Assembly (NCBI GenBank): GCA_001247695.2
Contig: LGRX02025811.1
Span: 42,016 to 106,015 of the forward strand
Source of the DNA: Cymbomonas tetramitiformis
Taxonomy: Eukaryota > Chlorophyta > Pyramimonadophyceae > Pyramimonadales > Pyramimonadaceae
Direction: 5' to 3'
DNA length: 64,000 nt
Part shown: in pieces, positions 21,601-35,234 of the stretch
Layout of the letters: each line of letters begins with the position of its first letter
Position numbering within the stretch: the stretch's first letter is position 1
Program-made: the position numbers and the translations under genes
Notes under the pieces: generated by a model
Told to the model about the DNA's origin: nothing
Databases searched by the model: none
Seen by the model: the letters and a program-made list of their open reading frames with translations, nothing else

Positions 21601-24600
21601 ATCTGGCAGCTCTTGGCCGTCACTGTCATATCCGAATGTCATGTTGTCATCTGGGTCACTGATGCTGGCATCGTCCTCCAGGTCGATGTCATAGTCCATC
21701 TCAAGCGCCACATCTTGCATTGCATGGTAATATCGGAAGTAATCCAGCTGGCTATAATACAGGTACTCCCTCGCCACGTCAACGGCTGTGCCATTGCTCG
21801 CGTACAAGTCCGTCAACTCTGGAGTTGGCTCCGTGTGGTCGGTGCTCTCCCAGCGTCCGTCCTCCACATTCCAAACATAGATGTACCCGTCGGTCAGATT
21901 CAGACAAATCCATACACCATCTTGGTTTTCTGCTTTCTGCATGTGTCCCAGCTTGTCATTGTAGTAATAAAACCCGTACTCTTGGGCTATGCGTGTATCA
22001 TTTCCATTATCACTAATAATGCTATCACTGTCCATATCAGAGCTGTCTTGAAACTGGTCCTGTTCTTGATAGAGTTCACCCTCAGAATTGCCAAAATACT
22101 CCACCATACGCACCATGTCCGGTTCTTCGTAATAAGGGTCGAAAACAGAGGAACGTGCTACAAGGTTGTCATCTTTATCCGAGTCTGCTAAACTATCAGC
22201 ACTCGCGGCAGTCAAAGTATCACCAACAGCAGAAGATGGCTCATCGGTCAAGTATGGCTCTGTATGGTCCTTGTCTATGGCACCGTTTTCAAACGTTGAT
22301 TGGCCTGTAGTATCCACCGGCTCAGTCGAGTCCTTCTCAGCCGTATGCAGCTGCCTCCTCGTGTGACGACTATTTTTGTTTCCGCGCCTACTACTGCTCT
22401 CAAGCAGGCCACCGAAACGTTGGCTGTGTGTCATCAGTGGAGGGCTAATGCTGCGCACGTCGTCCATTACATGAAGTCCATAAAACGTATCCACATCGAG
22501 ACCATAGAAAGCATCGCTTGATGGGCCGATGGTGTCCGCGGTAAAGTCACGTTGCCTCCAATCATCCGTTGGAATCCTCCCAGAATTTCTTTCGATCCAC
22601 CCTGTGAATGCGGCATCGTGTGTGTCGATGCGCCCGTTCCGCAGGCTGAAGTTCCCGTGATTCACCAAGTTGCCGAAGAAGTCCTTCATGCCAACATCCA
22701 TGCTGCCTGTATTCACCACCTGCACTGCACTGTCCAGCGCCCACGAGTCCACAATGCCTGCGCACTGGAGGATCCCTGAGTTGTCAACCCCGATGGCACC
22801 ACTCAACTTGAGGCAGGAGCTTGCAAACACAATCTCTGCTCCCGGGGCATTCACAAGCATAGCAGAGGTGTTTTGCATGCTGCGAGAGCCTGCCAGTGCA
22901 AGTTGCCCATCCACGTCGATACGGCCACGGTTCTGTATCATGAGGCTGCCTACGTTATATGCTCCGCTCTCGACACTCAATCGATTGTGTGTGGTCCATG
23001 CCCCATCTCCTTGCACTTCTCCATTCACCCATAGTGTGTCAAACGAGCTTAGAGTTCCACTCAGCTTCAGTGAGCTTCCGCCTTTTATCACCGCCAAGCC
23101 ACTGATCTTGACCGTCGCGTTTGCCGGAATGACGATATGCGGGCTGCTTTGTGGTCCTCCAAGAAATAGCACATTTGTCTCAGTGTGCCCGGAAGGAAAG
23201 CGTATGCAACCTGCACACATCAAATGGTGCGTGCAAAACACCAACCAAGCTCAGCCCACCATTACCGCATCAGGAACAGGCCACGGCCGTGGCAAACTGC
23301 ATGGAAGCAGCAACAAGCCAAAAGCGAGTGGGCACCGAGCGAGCTGCTCCCCGCATCCACATTAACACGCACGTACACGGTAATAAAAATAAAGGCACAC
23401 ACTGAACGGCATGAGGTTCGCCGACAAAAGCCAGCCCACCATCGTTCCAGTGGATCGGATGTGAGAAACGAAGCATTCAGGTACAGTACTTTACAGCTGC
23501 ACTCAATGACAGATGGAATCATCCCCGATCGACCCGGGGGACTTTTCGTGCCTCACTCGCACGTGCCGCGCGCAGAATTTATAATAGGAAGCATCATTCA
23601 GGCAAGGGGGAGCGAGCCATGGGGGAGGAACTGGTGGGAAAGGAAGAGGTGAATGCGAGAGGAACAAGGGGCAAACAACGGAGAGCTACAACACACAAAA
23701 GATACATGGATACTGACGTGTGTCATTGTGTGACTATCACACGGACTATGCAAACCAATGGACGGACGATGGAAAATGCACGAAAGCATTATTAACCAGA
23801 AGCGGGCACCGAGGCGCTCCCCGCAGAGATCAAGGGAGGACACCGAGCAAGGCGGTCACCCCATCCTGCCTCTCCTTGCAAAGAAAGCAGACTACTCTGC
23901 CTCATTCCTCAAGAGGCAGTGTTCGCCAGAAAGGTACCACAGTGACAGCCACATCACATCACCCATATCCATCCAGTGGCCGTCCCCGTTCACGGCGGGG
24001 TGCCAGTCCCTCATCATAATTATCTTGGCTAACGATCATCAGTCCCCCATCCAGCAGGTGAAATAGCCATGCATCAGGTACATACCAGATAGACAGAAGG
24101 GAGAGCAAGTTTCAGACCAATCTGGTATGTTCCCGAAGAGGCAGTGCCCGCCAGGAAGGCACCACAGCGACAGCCACATCCCATCGCCCACATCCATCCA
24201 GTGGCCGTCCCCGCCACTCACAATGAGGTGCCAAAGCCTCAAATCCAGGCTAACGAACACGAGTCCCCCGCCAAGTGTGCCAACCAAGAGGCACTGGACA
24301 AGAGAGGCCAATCTGTAAAGTCTTTCAAGAGGCATGACCGCCGGGACAGTGGCATCCCCCCAAAACAACTTCCAGCCCACGGCCGTTCCCGAAAAATCGA
24401 GCTACCAAAATAATCCCATAGCCAGGCCTCTAACACAAGCAAGTCCCCTTGCAAGTATAAATCCTAGAGGTGTCGCGGCAGCCGAAGAACAACCATCAGA
24501 CAAATCTCGAATGCCCCCCCCACAAGTACCCGCCAGCTGGGCACGTCAGGGCCAACCGCATTCCGTCAACCAAAACCACCCGGCGGCCATCCCCGTTCAC

Positions 24601-27600
24601 ACCATGACACGAGAACCGTCAAGCCTATTATTTTTCATAAACTTGCCCCTGAAGTCGAGCATTCCAAGATGATTCCGTGATGCTCCTCAAGAGGCAGTGC
24701 CCAGGTGAGCAGGTGAGAGAGGCGCCACAGGGATAAAATAAGACCCGCATCCCACCGCCCACAGCCACCTCCAGGCGATCATCTCTGTTCACAATCAAAC
24801 TGGAAAAGGCAAAATGCTGGGTCATCCACGACATATAGATGCACACATGCGGTACACAGAGTGATTGTGCAACAGGTGCGGCCTATCTAGCGCGAGCAGA
24901 TACCTATATATAGACTACTCTGAGATATCATATTGTCGTGACAAACCTGCACAAACCAGGACACCTGCGCGTAAACCAATTTGTCCATGAAAGCTTGTGG
25001 GGTATATGCGGATATACCGCGCTGTGACGAGCGCACTGAACAAGCTGGTCTTCTGTGTGTTGCGGTCCGAATTTCCCTGAAACATTGCTGCATCATCCAC
25101 ATCTATCCAGCTCGAGCCATTATAGCTCGCAGATACTCTGAATGCAGTAACCCACGCGTCCGAGTCTGCTTGGCCTTGAGTCACAATTCCAACGATAGAC
25201 GTGACAAATCCCACATCCAGCTGATGCCATTCGTATATAGCTGCAGACGATTACGGCGCCCATTCAGATTCCCTCGTGCATGTTCTATGTTCTCCCTATT
25301 TTTTCCACGAGTGTGTATCATTATGCGCGCAAGCAAGGCGATAACACGTACGTATAAAAGGCATAAGTGTATGTATACAACACATGCGATTGTGTAATAT
25401 AATCCCTTTCGACACTCTGCCGTGACTGCGACCTGCCGATGCATGGTTGGCGTGATGAGCACCCACACGACAACATCGAGGCCAGACGGTACCAACTCAT
25501 CAGACTGTGCATATCAACCATCAAACGTTGTCCACACATGCGCTTGCATGCATTTGACGCACCGAAGGTGCCGACGATTGCGATAGTATGCATATTTCAG
25601 ATTAAAGCAATGTTCGCGCATGCATGCGCTCGCAGCTGACGCAACGCACGTCGATCCCCTGCTGATTGCAATACCCACTTTATCATTTGGCCTCAGGCAT
25701 GTTTTTGCAACGAACCCTTCCCTATTTATTCTTGTGCCTTGATTAGATATCTAGCCCCACTCATCTGACATAGCTTTGCGTCTGTGTGTGGACTGAGCGA
25801 GAAATCTGTTTCGATGCTCTCCTGTATATATGTGAGCAGGATATCAATCAATAATACTAAGTCTCGGTGCAGCCAAGCCCCACTGAATACGTCAATAAGT
25901 ACGTATTCATCCATCATCATCATACAATATAACTATAACAATACTCATCATGCGTCAAATATGGATTGCATGACGCGCCTGCGCCTTCTTACCTGCCTGG
26001 TCTGCTGCGACTGTTGCAAAAGCAATACCCGTTAAGCTTAGCCAAGACCAATGATCCCCGCCAGCTTGCCATGCTACCGTGCCATTGACCTGAACGTCGA
26101 CCCGTGCAGTGTACGCATTACAGTGCAGATTGAAGATTAGGCGATTTGATGGTCGACACTCCAGTGGCAGCTGCGCAAGATGACCCCACACACCCGGACG
26201 TACCAAGCCTTCCACGGTGCAGAATTTGTTATCCTCAAGCGTGTAGGTTGCTGTGCCATACTCCCCACCATAGTTTTCCCAGTTGTTGAGCAGAGGCAAT
26301 GGCACCATGTGCCAAGAAGCTCCAGTAGTACGAAAAAAAATTCCAGATACACTTATCCACCCATGACTTCGCCCGCCTGCAACCCATCTCACGATTCCAT
26401 CTGTCTGAACATCGACCCGTGACGTCTGCGCATGATTGTTCACATTAAAAATCAATCGTTTATCTGGTCGGCATTGCACCGGAAGCTGAGCAAGCTCACC
26501 CCAACCCCCAGACCTGAGCAAGCCCTCAACCGAGCAATAACCATTCACAACTGTGTAAGTGGGTGTGCCAAATTCCCCACCATAAGATCGCCATGAATGC
26601 CTCAGAGGAAGTGAGCTTCCGCTTTCAGTTGAAAACCTGATTCCTGACAAGCTGACCCACGAACCATCTCGCCCACCAGCAACCCAATGAATGCGGCCAT
26701 CTGTAAGAACGTCAATGCGTACGGTATTGGCATCGTTGTTCATGTTGAATATCAGGCGTTTTGTTGGCCGGCAAGCTGAAGGTAGCCGTGCGATTGTTCC
26801 CCAACTCCCACCAGACCTTACTCGGCCGTACACCACGCAAATGCTGTCGAAAATGTAATACATCGGTATACCATATTCACCGTCCAATGAATGCCAGTTA
26901 TCAACCAGCACGACCGGTGCATTTGAGACTCCTGCGTGACCCATCACTCATCCTGATCACAAGTCTGATGGCATGCTACTAAGCAACTTGCATATGAACT
27001 TTCAAGCCATATACAAGTAACCTATATGCATAAGCAAAATGTAAGGACGTGAACATACTTCCGATAATATATTATCATGTGTAATAGATATGATCAATTA
27101 TATGCATATCGAGATAGAGAGAGAGAGATCCTCTCTGTAACGCAATGATGTAAGCAAGCCCCGGCCACGGTTTGACTGGGTTCCCAACTTGTGCTCTAGA
27201 GAGCAGCAAGGAAATGCGTACAACCATCCCCCAATACAATTCAATGCACTACAATGCAATGCAATGCAATGCAATGCATGCTTTCCCTGATCTTTTCCCG
27301 CCCCTACAGATCAAGCATGCTTTAGGCGGCCCAATTAAATCTTTAACGGCCAGGTCAGCGATGTTCACCTTTAGCAAGCCAACCAGTAGGCGAGTCTAGG
27401 CTGCCCCGGTTATATCCTGTGCCTGCACCATGGTTAGCATATACAGAAGATGCGTTCCTTGCTGAGTCATCTGGGTTCAGCATGCGACGACCTAGCATCC
27501 CTGCATCCTCCACGTACACCACAGCATCTGGGCTGGGGGGTCGAGGAGGCAGCCAATTCAGGGGATCGCTCCAATCACCAATAATGCCCCCGCCAGATAC

Positions 27601-28176
27601 ATCACTGTTCCACAATCTTGGTTTAAACGCCGAATCGCTCACATTCCCTATGAAGATGACATTGGAATCCACTGTGCCACCAGCGGACGTATACTCGGCC
27701 GTGATGTATGTGGTTGGAGTGTAGCCTCGCGACTTTTGCACATGGCCTTCATTAATAAATTGGGTGCCAAGAGAACTAGCATTGCTATTTGCGATTCCCC
27801 AAAAAATGAAGGCATCCGTTTGTATGTCAAACACCGAGTTTGCTGAGTTGACAATGATGGTCTTGTTTTCTGCAAATATGAGCCCGAATCCAGTCCACGT
27901 GGTATTGCCACGCAACATCATTGTGACGCCGGCCAAATAAACACGATCAGAGTTTGCAATCTCCCAGGTATCCAGACTGATCACTGCGTCTTGACTTCCA
28001 CTTATTTTCCCGGATTCCCAACGCAAAATTTGCACCGAGGAGGAGAGGTCCAAGATTGCTCGTGATTCCAAGTGCAAGTGTGCCGCAAGCCGGTGATATG
28101 CCATTTCATCTGCACAGACCCACTTCCCACTGCCCCCGATGACAACGTACGTGGTGCTGTACAGCGTAATCCACAT
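16705..28176 (-). CDS. Modular secreted adhesin-like protein, gene 2 (six exons)
   Basis: Near-identical tandem copy of gene 1. Predicted exons in coding order: 28176-27369 (A), 26931-25993 (B, lectin-like), 25240-24947 (C), 23210-18657 (D), 17874-17530 (E), 17228-16705 (F). All splice motifs and phases are conserved, giving about 2,487 residues. Differences from gene 1 are few. In the last part of exon D gene 2 has D-to-N, G-to-S, V-to-A and H-to-R changes that gene 3 also carries, whereas its A-B-C exons match gene 1; an A replaces V in the SSAVD segment. Gene 2 therefore resembles gene 1 at its 5' side and gene 3 at part of its 3' side. Start uncertainty as for gene 1. Confidence 0.7.
18657..23210 (-). 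CDS. Gene 2 exon D (large repeat exon)
   Basis: Same module order as exon D of gene 1: beta-helix-like start, acidic linker, tetra-arginine site, Ser/Gly repeat region with four 22-residue repeats, unpaired discoidin half, then two discoidin-like domains. The donor is followed by a longer TATG microsatellite than in unit 1. Confidence 0.75.
20263..20502 (-). repeat. Four tandem 66-bp coding repeats in exon D, gene 2
   Basis: Same number of units as in gene 1, with one third-position change (GCAGCT to GCGGCT). Confidence 0.85.
25993..26931 (-). CDS. Gene 2 exon B (three lectin-like repeats)
   Basis: Copy of the gene 1 lectin-like exon. I see one amino-acid change within the repeats (a T-to-M at the start of the third repeat). 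The open frame and both phase-1 boundaries are intact, which argues that the exon is under coding constraint or was very recently copied. Confidence 0.65.
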
Positions 28177-28362
28177 CACAATTGCAAAGAAAGGCCTACC
28201 TGTTCCTCGTTGCAAATTAGTCCTGTTAACATTGACATCGGTTGTTCAAAAGAAACGTCGCATCTTCTTCCATAGCATGTGTACGCTTCCCTCGGAATAA
28301 TGGGGTATAATGCGCCGTCCTAGTGATAAAAAGGAGATAAGCATCAAGCAAGCAGAGCATAC

Positions 28363-30302
28363 ATGGCTGCCGTGGGCAACAGTCTTCTTAGGGCAGTAGT
28401 AGGGTCGATTGCATACCGTATATGCGCTCATCCGCATCCGCACTTTGATAAAGTTGGACACCAACACGCATAGACATACGACGATGCCAGCTTTTTGGAT
28501 AGATACGAACATAGCGTGTCAGAATGGGACTTTCAAAGTAGGCATACGCCCGCTCGTCACTGGGTGCATGTACCGAATTTCCTGGAAATATGGCCATGTT
28601 GTCCACCCACTTCCAGCCTCCATCGAAATGCGCATAAACGCAGAATGTCGTCACTCTTTGCTGGCTGGAGCCGCGCCGCGGTTGAATGACAACTCCACTC
28701 ACAACCCGCTCTATGTCCAAATCCATCTGGTGCCAACGGCCCCAATCGCTGCGAGATGAAAGCCAGGCCTCCGGCGAGTCCAGGCGACCGGTATTATACC
28801 TATATCCTTGTCGATCACGGTAAGCTGCTTCTGTTGCATGCCGCCGGTCATAGGGGGGGTTGAATTCGACGCTGCTGGCGGACTGCTGCGGATAGGTGAT
28901 TCCGAGGCTCCCTGGAGGATGTGTCCCACGGCAACGCAAACCATGGATACACGCATGCACACACACGTCAGTGCTGCTGGCATTTTGTGGCATTCTGCTG
29001 GTATGCTTGCTTGGATACTGGTCAAATACTTAGCCGAGCGATCACCGTGTATACTCCCTCACCACTCTTGCTTGCTTTGGACATTTAGGGACATCCCGCA
29101 CAATCATGATTCAAGGTTGTACCGTACAGGACCCTACGTTCGCTATCCACAGTAGTCGCAGATACGCAGCTAGCAAGATGGTGTGCAGTTGATGGGTAGA
29201 GTACGTGCTCACCTCCGCCATGTGTGAGCAGCCCCGCGCGCAAGGCGATTCGCAAGGTCCACATTTCCGGGCAGATGCGAATGTATCTTGCAATCACCGC
29301 AACGTCAAACTCGCTCACCTTGAAGGTGCTCGCGTCAACATTTCCTAGAAAAACACGCCCGTCATCCACCTGCGTCCAGTTGGCTCCATCGTTGCTCGCC
29401 TGCACAGTGTATCCTGTCACATGGCCGCCATACTTCCCGGGCACGGCATGGCCTTGTGTGACCACGCCATGAATGGAGCGTACAGAGCCAGCGTCCATCT
29501 CGTGCCATGATGGCTGCGGGCGTGTAGTCCTCCACTTCGCAATGTCATCACCAGCATCTGGCGTGCAGCATCACACACAAATTGTCAACAACAAGGATGG
29601 GAATTTTGATGAATCAATTGAACACTGGTATCAAAGTACAATCGATTGTGACTCCAAATAAGCAGGATTGTCATCTTGCCAACTTACAATCGAAACAGAT
29701 TTCAACTTCAACTACTAACTGAATGTAATCGAATCGATTTGTGTAGTGAGGGAAACACAATCAAACAGGTTACATACGATAGCTAATGTACACCAACCAA
29801 ATCGGTTTTGGGAATGCTATTTTCAAAATGACACAAACACGGCAAATCGATTTGGACACCCAACACAATCTTGATATAGCTCGTGACGATGTTGTTTCAT
29901 AAATCGTTAACAACAAGCAAGCAAACAACCCCATCCATCAGCAATAACATGATCAACGCCACACTGCTGTTCAATAATGCCCCCAAACACGCATACATGT
30001 TGTACTTCCTTACTCATCACAACATGCCTACATCAAGTAATGCAATATAAAGTGTGAATATTGATGCAGCCTCATCATACCCATCTGTCACTGCACGCGT
30101 GCAAGGGTCTGCAAAATCCCATTTGCAACCAGCGGTCCCAACGCGAACACATTTGACCATCACTCAAAGAAGGATCCGAGTACTGTAGAGAAAGGCAAGG
30201 TCATCGGTCATCAGATTCCCCGCTCTTCAAAATGCAAACTAAACTAACGCATCAGCATACTACATTTATGCATCATCATCATCATCATCATATACATATA
30301 TA

Positions 30303-30334
<32 letters not shown>

Positions 30335-33300
30335 CGTACGCACCTGCCGACTTATCAGAAGCGTAGAAGTTGATGGCGCCAAGTGAAAACCATACGCCAT
30401 TATCGTGATTGTTGTACATCATCAGCCTCCAGCAAGCAGCGCGGTACTCCGGGAATTCAAAGACCTGACTGGCCACAGTGCGAGCACCTGTGCCAGAGTA
30501 CACGGCTACCCATGGTCCCGACAGGGTCTCTGCAGCTTGAAACGCGAAGCTCCGGAATTGATAGCCAGTGGGCCATGAGGGGTTGCCTCTAGTAGCAATT
30601 GCCGACAAAGTGACGTTGGTCCGAAAATCAAATGCAACCCACTGATTGTGTCGACCGCGCCCCGAATGCCAGGCACTTCCCACGTCTCTGTCATTCAGCG
30701 CATTTTCAGGTGGATACGAATTGCTGTAAACGCTGCTTCGATAACTCGGGTCATTGGCCGTCCACGAGAGATTATTCTCCAGCCAGCCTTCGGCCACTGT
30801 AGCAGCCTCGTTGTCAGGAGAGAAGAAACAGATCCGTTGCACGCCAGCAGTGACGCTGCTGCTGATGCTCTCATCATGCTGATGACCACCGTGAAGTGCG
30901 GAGATGGTGATATTGACATAGCTTGTTCGAACTGCAGACAGAGAATATGTTGCTGTGGAGCAGTCATTTGGCACATTGTTCACGTGCTGTGTGCTCCCAT
31001 CGCTGAATGCAATCACCAGCGCCTGGCTCCTGCTGCTGGCGCCAACGCCACACATGTTGACAAACTGCATGCTGCCAATGGTGATGTTACGTCTAAACTG
31101 GACCTGTATCCAAGCGCCGATTCCTTCATTGTGAGTGCGCCATTCGCTTGGGCTGCTGCTGTCAAAGGCATTGGTGCAGGTGTGGCTGCTGGAAGACTGG
31201 CTTGAAGCGGAGCATTGAATCTCATCGAACCCTAATACTCCACACTCGAGGGGGTAGGATTCTGAGTCATCTGCCATCCAGCCAAGGGGTGACGACAGTC
31301 GACCTTGATTATTCCCGGTGCCTGCCGCGTCGTTATTCCATACAGATGAGGACTTGCGCGCTGAGTCCAGGGGATTGATTTCGCCCATGGGAGAGCCACT
31401 GATTGTCACCTCTTCATCCAGCTCGATCATCGACCCCTCTAGATCGATGTAGCTATTCAGCAAAACGTGGCTTTGAGCACCAAAACGCACCACTCCGTTT
31501 GATTGGCTCCTCAAACAGGTGCTCACACCGTAGCCTCCCAGTGTTATATTACGATTGCCGGTGAAATATACATCTGAGCTGCTTGTGATGTCCACCATGC
31601 CACCCACGTCAACCACACCCTGCGTGCCAATCACCATGCTACTACTATCGTTGATGCCTATGCGTACAGTGGAACTGTCGGATGCACTCAGCGCAAGCTC
31701 TTCATTCTGAGAATTCACATTACGTCGATGACCAAAGCTGCGCACGGTGCTCATTAGTCGATCGCAGTGGATGCATACCACATCGCATTCTAAGTGCACT
31801 GTCGAGCCACCAGACGCAATCAGATCTTCACCCAAAGTCGTCTCGCTTCCACTTTCCACACTCAGCCCAGAGCCTCCAGCCGCGCTCAGTCTGCCGCCAA
31901 TCACCATACTGCCACCAGAAAGTGCAGTCAGTGTCGAGCTGCTGGACACACTCATTGCAGCTCCCACAGTGGTGTTCCCGCCGCTGTGTACAGTCAGCGC
32001 TGAGCTGCTGGAAACACTCATTGCAGCTCCCACAGTGGTGTTCCCGCCGCTGTGTACAGTCAGCGCTGAGCTGCTGGAAACACTCATTGCAGCTCCCACA
32101 GTGGTGTTCCCGCCGCTGTGTACAGTCAGCGCTGAGCTGCCGGAAACACTCATTGCAGCTCCCACAGTGGTGTTCCCGCCGCTGCTCACATTGATAGTTG
32201 AGCGGCCAGAAATGTGCAGATATTTGGTCACGTTGCTGCTGCTGGCACTCTGAATGGTTACCGCAGAGCTTCCTGAAATTGTGAGCCCCTGTCCCACTTC
32301 GCTGCTGCTACTCTCATTATTCCCAAGGCTTGCAATATTCACCGTGGATGTGCCCGAAACACTCATCGCGCTCCCCACCCGCACACGACCATTATGGCCA
32401 TATATGTCCACAACAGAGGTGCCTGTGGCGGTCAGACCATGGCCAACCTCCACAGATGAGCTGCTGTTGAGCTGTGCAGTGCATAGCGTTCGGGCAGCTA
32501 CGCCATGACCAACTCGCACTTCGTCCCCCACCATGATGAGGCGGTCTCTGTCGTGCAAGTTCACTGCATGTGTCACATGGATCAACCCGAGACCAACGAT
32601 GGTCAAGCTGCATCGGTCGTTCAGGTACACGTTGCCACCAATATCTGCAGAGGAAGAGCTGTGGATGTCAACTGTGGATCCTGAATTCCGGACTTCGAGC
32701 CCACCCGTGCTCACTGATCGGCCTCTGACGTACACTGTACTGCCGGTGCTTACATAGGTAGATGGCTCAAGCATGACATCGACAGCGCTGCTGCCCAGCC
32801 TGAATTGGGTGGTACTGACCCAATCGCTATCGAAGTGTACGCGCCAGTTCCTGTCTCTGCGCACCTGAGGCGCTTCCCACACAAAAGAGTTCATGCTGAA
32901 CTGAATACGGCGATATCCATGACCTCCGGCGCCATAGTAGTCACAGGTATTGAAGTCTAGTGGAGCATCGACGAGGGAGGTGCCCCCGCCCTGCATGTGT
33001 ATCCAGTGCTCGTTGTAGTGGCCTGTCTTGCCCTGGATGCAGAGCGTGAGCTTGCCCGTGTTCGCAAGGGCGCTGCGGAAGTACATGCGCCCCGTGTTGG
33101 TGTGGTGCCCTGTGAAGTAATGCTCCAGTATCATCTCCCCGGTGTTCTCCACGCTGTACTGTGGCGCTGAGCTCCCGGATTCAAACGACCCAAAATACAT
33201 GTCCCCATTTATCGTGCCCGTGAGTCTCCTGCGCCTGCCGCTGACCTCGGGCGCGCCAGTGCTGTCCACCTTGGCTGTCCCGACGACATCTGGCAGCTCT

Positions 33301-34795
33301 TGGCCGTCACTGTCATATCCGAATGTCATGTTGTCATCTGGGTCACTGATGCTGGCATCGTCCTCCAGGTCGATGCCAAAGTCCATCTCAAGCGCCACAT
33401 CTTGCATTGCATGGTAATATCGGAAGTAATCCAGCTGGCTATAATACAGGTACTCCCTCGCCACGTCAACGGCCGTGCCATTGCTCACGTACAAGTCCAT
33501 CAGCTCTGGAGTTGGCTCCGTGTGGTCGGTGCTCTCCCAGCGTCCGTCCTCCACATTCCAAACATAGATGTACCCGTCGGTCAGGTTCAGACAAATCCGA
33601 ACACCATCTTGGTTATCCGCTCTCTGCATGTGTCCCAACTTGTCATTGTAGTAGTAAAACCCGTACTCCTGGGCTATGCGTGTATGATTTCCATTATCAT
33701 GAATGCTTTGACTGTATCCTCGGGCAGTGATGTTTGATCTATCCTCTTCATGCCGAATGTTGTGAGTACTGCCCATGTCATCTTGAGGATCATCATAGTC
33801 CACCATGTGCATTATGTCCGGCTCCTCAAAAGGATCGAACACTGATGCCGACATGCTGTGGTTTGCGTTTTGGGAAGAACTGCCTAAGGGAGGGTCTTCA
33901 TCTGTGAGCCATGCGTCTGCGTAGTCATCTTTTGATCCATCAATGAGAACATTACGCCGGCGTTGATCTTGCTCTCGATCGCCCAATTTGCGAGCGACAC
34001 CTGCAGCCATAAATCTATGGTACTCCACACTCCCTGCATCAGCCAGTATCCCAGTTCTGTGGAAAGTCTTTGTGGAAGACAAGTGTTCAACGAAGCGGTC
34101 TGGCACTGGAAATTCTTCTCGAGACCTTGTTCTCATGACTTGTTCTTCAGTGGGTCCATCGAGCGATCCGTGGGACTGCTTCTGTGCAGCGCTGTTGGTG
34201 GTACCCTCAAGGTTCTCTAAGGATATTACTGAGCTATACAGCAAAGTTCTAGCAAGATGAATGGAATACCCAATGTCTTCTCTTTCTTGGTCTTGGCTCG
34301 TTAGGCCATAGAAAGAGTTGCCCAAGCCATAAAAATCATAATTCTCTGGTGGTGCATTACTATCTCTGCCACTCATATCGGTGGTCTGGTATGCTCCTTG
34401 TACGGCTGACATTCTGTGAAGGTTCTGGCTAGTCCACCCTGTGAATGCGGGATCGTGTGTGTCGATGCGCCCGTTCCGCAGGCTGAAGTTCCCGTGATTC
34501 ACCAAGTTGCCGAAGAAGTCCTTCATGCCAACATCCATGCTGCCTGTATTCACCACCTGCACTGCACTGTCCAGAACCCACGAGTCTACAATGCCTGCGC
34601 ACTGGAGGATCCCTGAGTTGTCAACCCCGATGGCACCACTCAACTTGAGGCAGGAGCTTGCAAACACAATCTCTGCTCCCGGGGCATTCACAAGCATAGC
34701 AGAGGTGTTTTGCATGCTGCGGGAGCCTGCCAGTGCAAGTTGCCCATCCACGTCGATACGGCCATGGTTCTGTATCATGAGGCTGCCCACACCGT
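28363..34795 (-). repeat. Tandem gene-array unit 3, partial
   Basis: This unit repeats the two terminal discoidin exons, their introns and most of the large exon. Near-identity runs from 28363 to about 33690. It is interrupted by a diverged island (about 33700-34430), resumes for about 360 bp (34430-34790), and ends inside coding sequence. Beyond that point gene 3 has its own paralogous 5' end. The signal, lectin-like and first discoidin exons of units 1 and 2 are absent here. Confidence 0.85.
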
Positions 34796-35234
34796 AGGTA
34801 CCACTGTCCACAACCAGGCTATCTTGGTTTCTCCATAAGCCACTTCCATTTATCATTGCACCTCTTCTCCAAATGGTTTCCGCAGTGTGTAGCTCACCAT
34901 AAACACTTACACTACCAGCAACAAGATAGCTTAATCGGCTAATAACGAGCTTGCCACTTTGATTTACTTGAAGAAAGCCATTTGTATCCGGTGAGCCGAC
35001 TTGTAGGCTTGCAACAACAACTTCTGTAGAAATGTGTGCCAGTCCTCCATGAAGAATATAAACGTCATTTTCCTCTGTAGGAACGTATGGCGGGTTCCAA
35101 TTAGATGGAGTTTCCCATGAACCTCCATTGAAACCATTCCAAAACACAACACCCTCGCGCTGCCCAAATGTTTGACAGGCAGCATATTGCAGCAGCGTCA
35201 AACTGATAAAAGAAAGAGTGGCGCACAAGCCCAT
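28388..35234 (-). CDS. Modular secreted adhesin-like protein, gene 3 (three exons)
   Basis: Predicted exons: 35234-30344, 29557-29213, 28911-28388, about 1,919 residues. It starts at a clear ATG with a good signal peptide (MGLCATLSFISLTLLQYAAC) followed by FWNGFNGGSWETPSNWNPPY, the same W..P.NW.PP motif seen in exon A of gene 1. The first exon fuses this N-terminus directly to the region that is exon D in genes 1 and 2, so the lectin-like exon and first discoidin are missing. Downstream it shares the acidic linker, tetra-arginine site, Ser/Gly repeats, two discoidin-like domains and the two terminal discoidin exons. It is near-identical to genes 1 and 2 from about 33690 to the stop and again at 34430-34790, but diverged between those blocks and at the 5' end. 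It may represent the older gene form. Confidence 0.75.
31950..32189 (-). repeat. Four tandem 66-bp coding repeats in gene 3
   Basis: Same four-unit block as in genes 1 and 2. The unit number is constant across all three genes. Confidence 0.85.

Larger units (their letters stand above)
16680..28362 (-). repeat. Tandem gene-array unit 2 (11,683 bp)
   Basis: Second full unit, shorter than unit 1 mainly through a deletion in the intron between the signal exon and the lectin-like exon. There about 59 bp of unit 1 (from 15336) are replaced by about 11 bp of AT-rich filler (from 27066). It also carries expanded CAT and TATG microsatellites in the intron after the large exon, shared with unit 3 rather than unit 1. 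Confidence 0.9.

Noticed and set aside
22670..23365. + strand 231-codon open frame
   Set aside because: Antisense to the 5' part of exon D and running into the intron; no protein features.
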